DNA from: Planctomycetaceae bacterium
Lineage (GTDB): Bacteria; Planctomycetota; Planctomycetia; Planctomycetales; Planctomycetaceae
DNA length: 5,185 nucleotides
NCBI GenBank assembly: GCA_947463775.1
Contig: CANHVD010000474.1
Span: forward strand, 1-5,185
Direction: 5' to 3'
Position numbers and translations under genes: made by a program. Under the pieces are notes generated by a model. It worked only from the letters and a program-made list of their open reading frames with translations. It did no database searches and had not been told where the DNA came from. Positions 4,540-5,185 of this stretch are shown here, one piece after another. The stretch's first letter is position 1. Each line of letters begins with the position of its first letter.

Positions 4540-5185
4540 ATGTCCAACGCATCTTTGTCCTTTAAGCGACCTGAAGCCGATCTCGCCATGCTGGAACTGC
4601 TGGCGATGGAGTACCCGAATGTTGACGCGGCGATTGCCGAGGTTGCTCGGTTGGCCGCTGTGCAGACGCTGCCCAAAGGCGCGGTGCATGTGATCAGCGA
4701 CATTCATGGCGAAGACAAGAAGCTGCAACATGTGATCAACAACGCCTCGGGAACTCTGCGTCCTCTGGTGGAAGAGATGTTTGCTGGCCGCATGAATGCC
4801 GTGGAAATGGCTGAGTTCCTGAAACTCACTTTCTATCCTGCGGAAGTCACCGAACGCCTTCGCCAAACATTGACTCAGCCTGAGGAAGTTCTGACCTACG
4901 CGACGCGAACCTTGCAGCCTCAGTTAGAACTCCTGCGATATCTCGTGTCGAACTACAGCCTGCGACTGGCGACTCGGCTTTTTCCGGCGGAGTACAGCGA
5001 GCTTTTGCTGGAGCTGCTGCATTCTCCCTCCACCGAACGGGGACCAGAATTCATCGGAGCGATGCTGGATGAACTGGTCAAACGCGGACGAGCATTGCAT
5101 CTGATTCATCTGGTCGGGCGACTCATTCGCAATCTGGCCGTTGACGAATTGATCATCGGCGGAGACTGCTGGGACCGTGGGCCGC
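4540..5185 (+). CDS. fbp: Class III fructose-1,6-bisphosphatase, N-terminal part (3' end outside window)
   Basis: This enzyme hydrolyses fructose 1,6-bisphosphate to fructose 6-phosphate and phosphate, the committed step of gluconeogenesis, in the cytoplasm. The frame stays open from ATG 4540 to the window end, 215 complete codons, about one third of the roughly 650-670 residues of the Bacillus subtilis-type (FBPase_2) family. LPKGAVHVISDIHGE at 44-58 followed by LQHVINNASG at 62-71 is the family signature; D54 and H56 are the D-x-H metal ligands. GGDCWDRGP at 207-215 is the second metallophosphatase motif (G-D-x-x-D-R-G). This calcineurin-like fold is unrelated to the common class I enzyme. 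The ATG is taken because an in-frame stop lies at 4501-4503 and the family similarity begins soon after it. No Shine-Dalgarno sequence precedes it. The window cuts the gene, so intactness is unknown. Confidence 0.95.
   Translation, partial: MSNASLSFKRPEADLAMLELLAMEYPNVDAAIAEVARLAAVQTLPKGAVHVISDIHGEDKKLQHVINNASGTLRPLVEEMFAGRMNAVEMAEFLKLTFYPAEVTERLRQTLTQPEEVLTYATRTLQPQLELLRYLVSNYSLRLATRLFPAEYSELLLELLHSPSTERGPEFIGAMLDELVKRGRALHLIHLVGRLIRNLAVDELIIGGDCWDRGP

Noticed and set aside
4407..4703. Open frames antisense or out of frame at the fbp start (4407-4703 - and 4454-4693 +)
   Set aside because: Both overlap the fbp reading frame, which carries the SDIHGE signature; they show no domain of their own.

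Overview
The window looks like chromosomal DNA from a planctomycete, most likely Planctomycetales. The support is indirect: moderate GC content, long gaps between genes filled with dispersed palindromic repeats of a kind I associate with planctomycete genomes, and a gene set (pyruvate kinase, YjcH/ActP-like pair, class III fructose-1,6-bisphosphatase) that fits such an organism. No taxonomic marker is present, so this is an inference and I give no genus.

Layout, all genes on the + strand. (1) 1-825 is the C-terminal part of pyruvate kinase, cut by the window edge. (2) 826-1476 has no gene. Its first half is a repeat island centred on a ~227-bp imperfect palindrome (921-1147) built of nested hairpin blocks. 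Its second half (1201-1476) is probably the leader of the next operon and contains three short hairpins. (3) 1477-3689 is a two-gene operon: an 84-residue DUF485 (YjcH-like) membrane protein, overlapping by 4 nt a 653-residue ActP-like sodium:solute symporter. The symporter has an unusually long hydrophilic insertion of about 194 residues between membrane segments 6 and 7. (4) 3690-4539 has no gene. It holds two full copies and one truncated copy of a ~220-bp tandem unit, each with a 34-bp imperfect inverted repeat at its front, followed by a plain leader. (5) 4540-5185 is the N-terminal third of a class III (Firmicutes-type, calcineurin-like) fructose-1,6-bisphosphatase, cut by the window edge.

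Taken together, the genes sit around the glycolysis/gluconeogenesis and acetate node. Pyruvate kinase runs glycolysis to pyruvate, the ActP-like system probably imports a short-chain carboxylate with a cation, and fructose-1,6-bisphosphatase catalyses an irreversible gluconeogenic step. The long repeat-filled gaps argue for three separate transcription units rather than one operon.

I found no convincing new multi-gene system. The points most worth following are the extra loop domain of the symporter, the tandem palindromic array whose arms end in DnaA-box-like nonamers, and the large composite palindrome after pyk.
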